Shown: piece by piece, positions 63,322-64,000 of the stretch | Numbering within the stretch: the stretch's first letter is position 1 | Layout of the letters: each line of letters begins with the position of its first letter | Assembly: GCA_022457155.1 (NCBI GenBank) | Contig: JAJGOT010001128.1 | Span: forward strand, 1 to 64,000 | Direction of reading: 5' to 3' | Source of the DNA: Cladopsammia gracilis | Taxonomy: Eukaryota; Cnidaria; Anthozoa; Scleractinia; Dendrophylliidae | Length of the DNA stretch: 64,000 nt | Translations under genes and position numbers: made by a program | The notes under the pieces: model-generated | Seen by the model: only the letters and a program-made list of their open reading frames with translations | What the model was told of the DNA's origin: nothing | Databases searched by the model: none

Positions 63322-63614
63322 TTAAAAGAGTCTTTTCCATATGGTTTCTAATAATAATAATAATTTAACTTTCAAAGCAATATCTAAAAGATACATTGTT
63401 GATCTAGTATCCTTTCCACTTCTCTGATTTCCTGTGATTATTGAACTGTGACGGACACCAGGGAAAAGTGTTTCCACTGCTTCCTTGATTGAAGCTCTTG
63501 GATACGTTCTTCCCATTTTCTTTGAAATAGCTGCAGCAACATCTCTAACAGATGAGTCGCAACCACTACAATACTCAAACAACAATTGCACTTCACCCTG
63601 GAGTGAACTTTGAT
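63322..63614 (-). CDS. Probable internal exon of an unrecognised gene
   Basis: On the minus strand a pyrimidine tract ending TTTTTCCAG (near 63615) precedes an open stretch (QGEVQLLFEYCSGCDSSVRD then ISKKMGRTYPRASIKEAVET, LFPGVRHSSIITG). No ATG; the 3' border is uncertain. It may belong with the minus-strand pieces at 62263-62878. Confidence 0.4.
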
Positions 63615-63699
63615 CTGGAAAAAAAAATGTAAAATTTTCAGGAAAATTTGGGCTCTTTTTAATACTTTGTGCAGAGGACACAAATGACGTAAAACAAAA

Positions 63700-64000
63700 G
63701 GAAACAATGCTTCATCAAAATTCTTTTACCCAAAACAATAACTGAAAACAATGTTTCCTATTGTTTTATGTCATCTGTGCGGTACACCAATAAGACCCAA
63801 AATTTGATATACAAAGTGTTTTTATACCATTACTAGCCACTGAAATAAAATTTAAAAAAAATGATAGATAGATTTAGCATGAGGTTTTTATGCTGTAAAG
63901 GTTACCTTATTTAAAATTACTGTGTATTAATGACAATGGTGAAATATTTGGAATTTTATAAATAGGCAAAAATTCAGCTGAAAGAGTGGGTATTTCTGGA
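63700..64000. other. Unassigned AT-rich end of window
   Basis: No gene, RNA or repeat recognised. Confidence 0.4.

Noticed and set aside
1..64000. CRISPR array or bacterial operon signals
   Set aside because: Tandem arrays here have no unique spacers between repeats, and introns, polyadenylation signals and retrotransposons show a eukaryotic genome.

Overview
This is a stretch of repeat-rich eukaryotic nuclear DNA, most likely from a marine invertebrate. A cnidarian such as a stony coral is my best guess, from the style of the Polinton proteins and of the decayed gene families; no host gene was identified that proves it. The window has AT-rich satellite DNA, introns with GT..AG borders, AATAAA signals and non-LTR retrotransposon debris.

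Layout. (1) 1-1942, 29602-35655 and 42230-43757 are one array of a roughly 464-bp satellite (satellite A) with a higher-order pattern marked by a 139-bp foldback insert. (2) 1943-29601 is a Polinton/Maverick, a virus-like self-synthesising transposon. It has 266-bp terminal inverted repeats (TIRs), a protein-primed family B polymerase, a retrovirus-like integrase, an A32-type packaging ATPase, a likely major capsid protein, two penton-like minor capsid paralogs, a YqaJ-type nuclease, a zinc-ribbon protein and several small membrane or basic proteins. (3) 11532-21441 is a second element (element 1) nested inside a Polinton gene. (4) 35656-42229 is a relative of it (element 2) inserted in satellite A. 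(5) 45250-57846 is a roughly 136-bp satellite (satellite B) in two opposing blocks, broken by RTE-like and L1-like retrotransposon fragments, microsatellites and foldbacks. (6) 57846-64000 holds a decayed exon cluster (OTU-like, C2H2, RecQ helicase) and parts of unrecognised genes.

The most interesting content is the pair of elements 1 and 2. They begin and end with the same AGTAGTATG/CATACTACT termini as the Polinton. Each is flanked by a perfect 6-bp target duplication (GGTGAA; GTCGCT), the Polinton signature. Neither encodes a visible integrase, polymerase or packaging ATPase. They carry their own TATA-box and intron-containing genes: a SLOG-type nucleotide-binding protein, an acidic C2HC finger protein, a spliced RING protein, a GRF zinc-finger protein, a small GGFLP-type hydrophobic peptide and, in element 1, a well-formed tRNA-His gene. 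I read them as candidate Polinton-dependent satellites, comparable in lifestyle to virophages or satellite viruses. The two share a long non-coding left arm, a CTCAGAG tandem array and the SLOG/divergent-promoter block, but differ in the other genes. In element 1 the central block is flanked by inverted repeats, and the SLOG block lies in the opposite orientation in element 2, so the segment has probably inverted.

The Polinton itself uses a different expression style: nearly every gene has a TATATAC-like box a few to about 20 bases before its ATG. Excluding element 1 and one target copy it is about 17.7 kb, normal for the family. Polymerase, integrase, ATPase and capsid genes are open, but one structural gene is frameshifted and another is split by element 1. 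A cysteine protease of the adenain type, usual in this family, was not seen. All calls are by eye; no database search or folding program was run.
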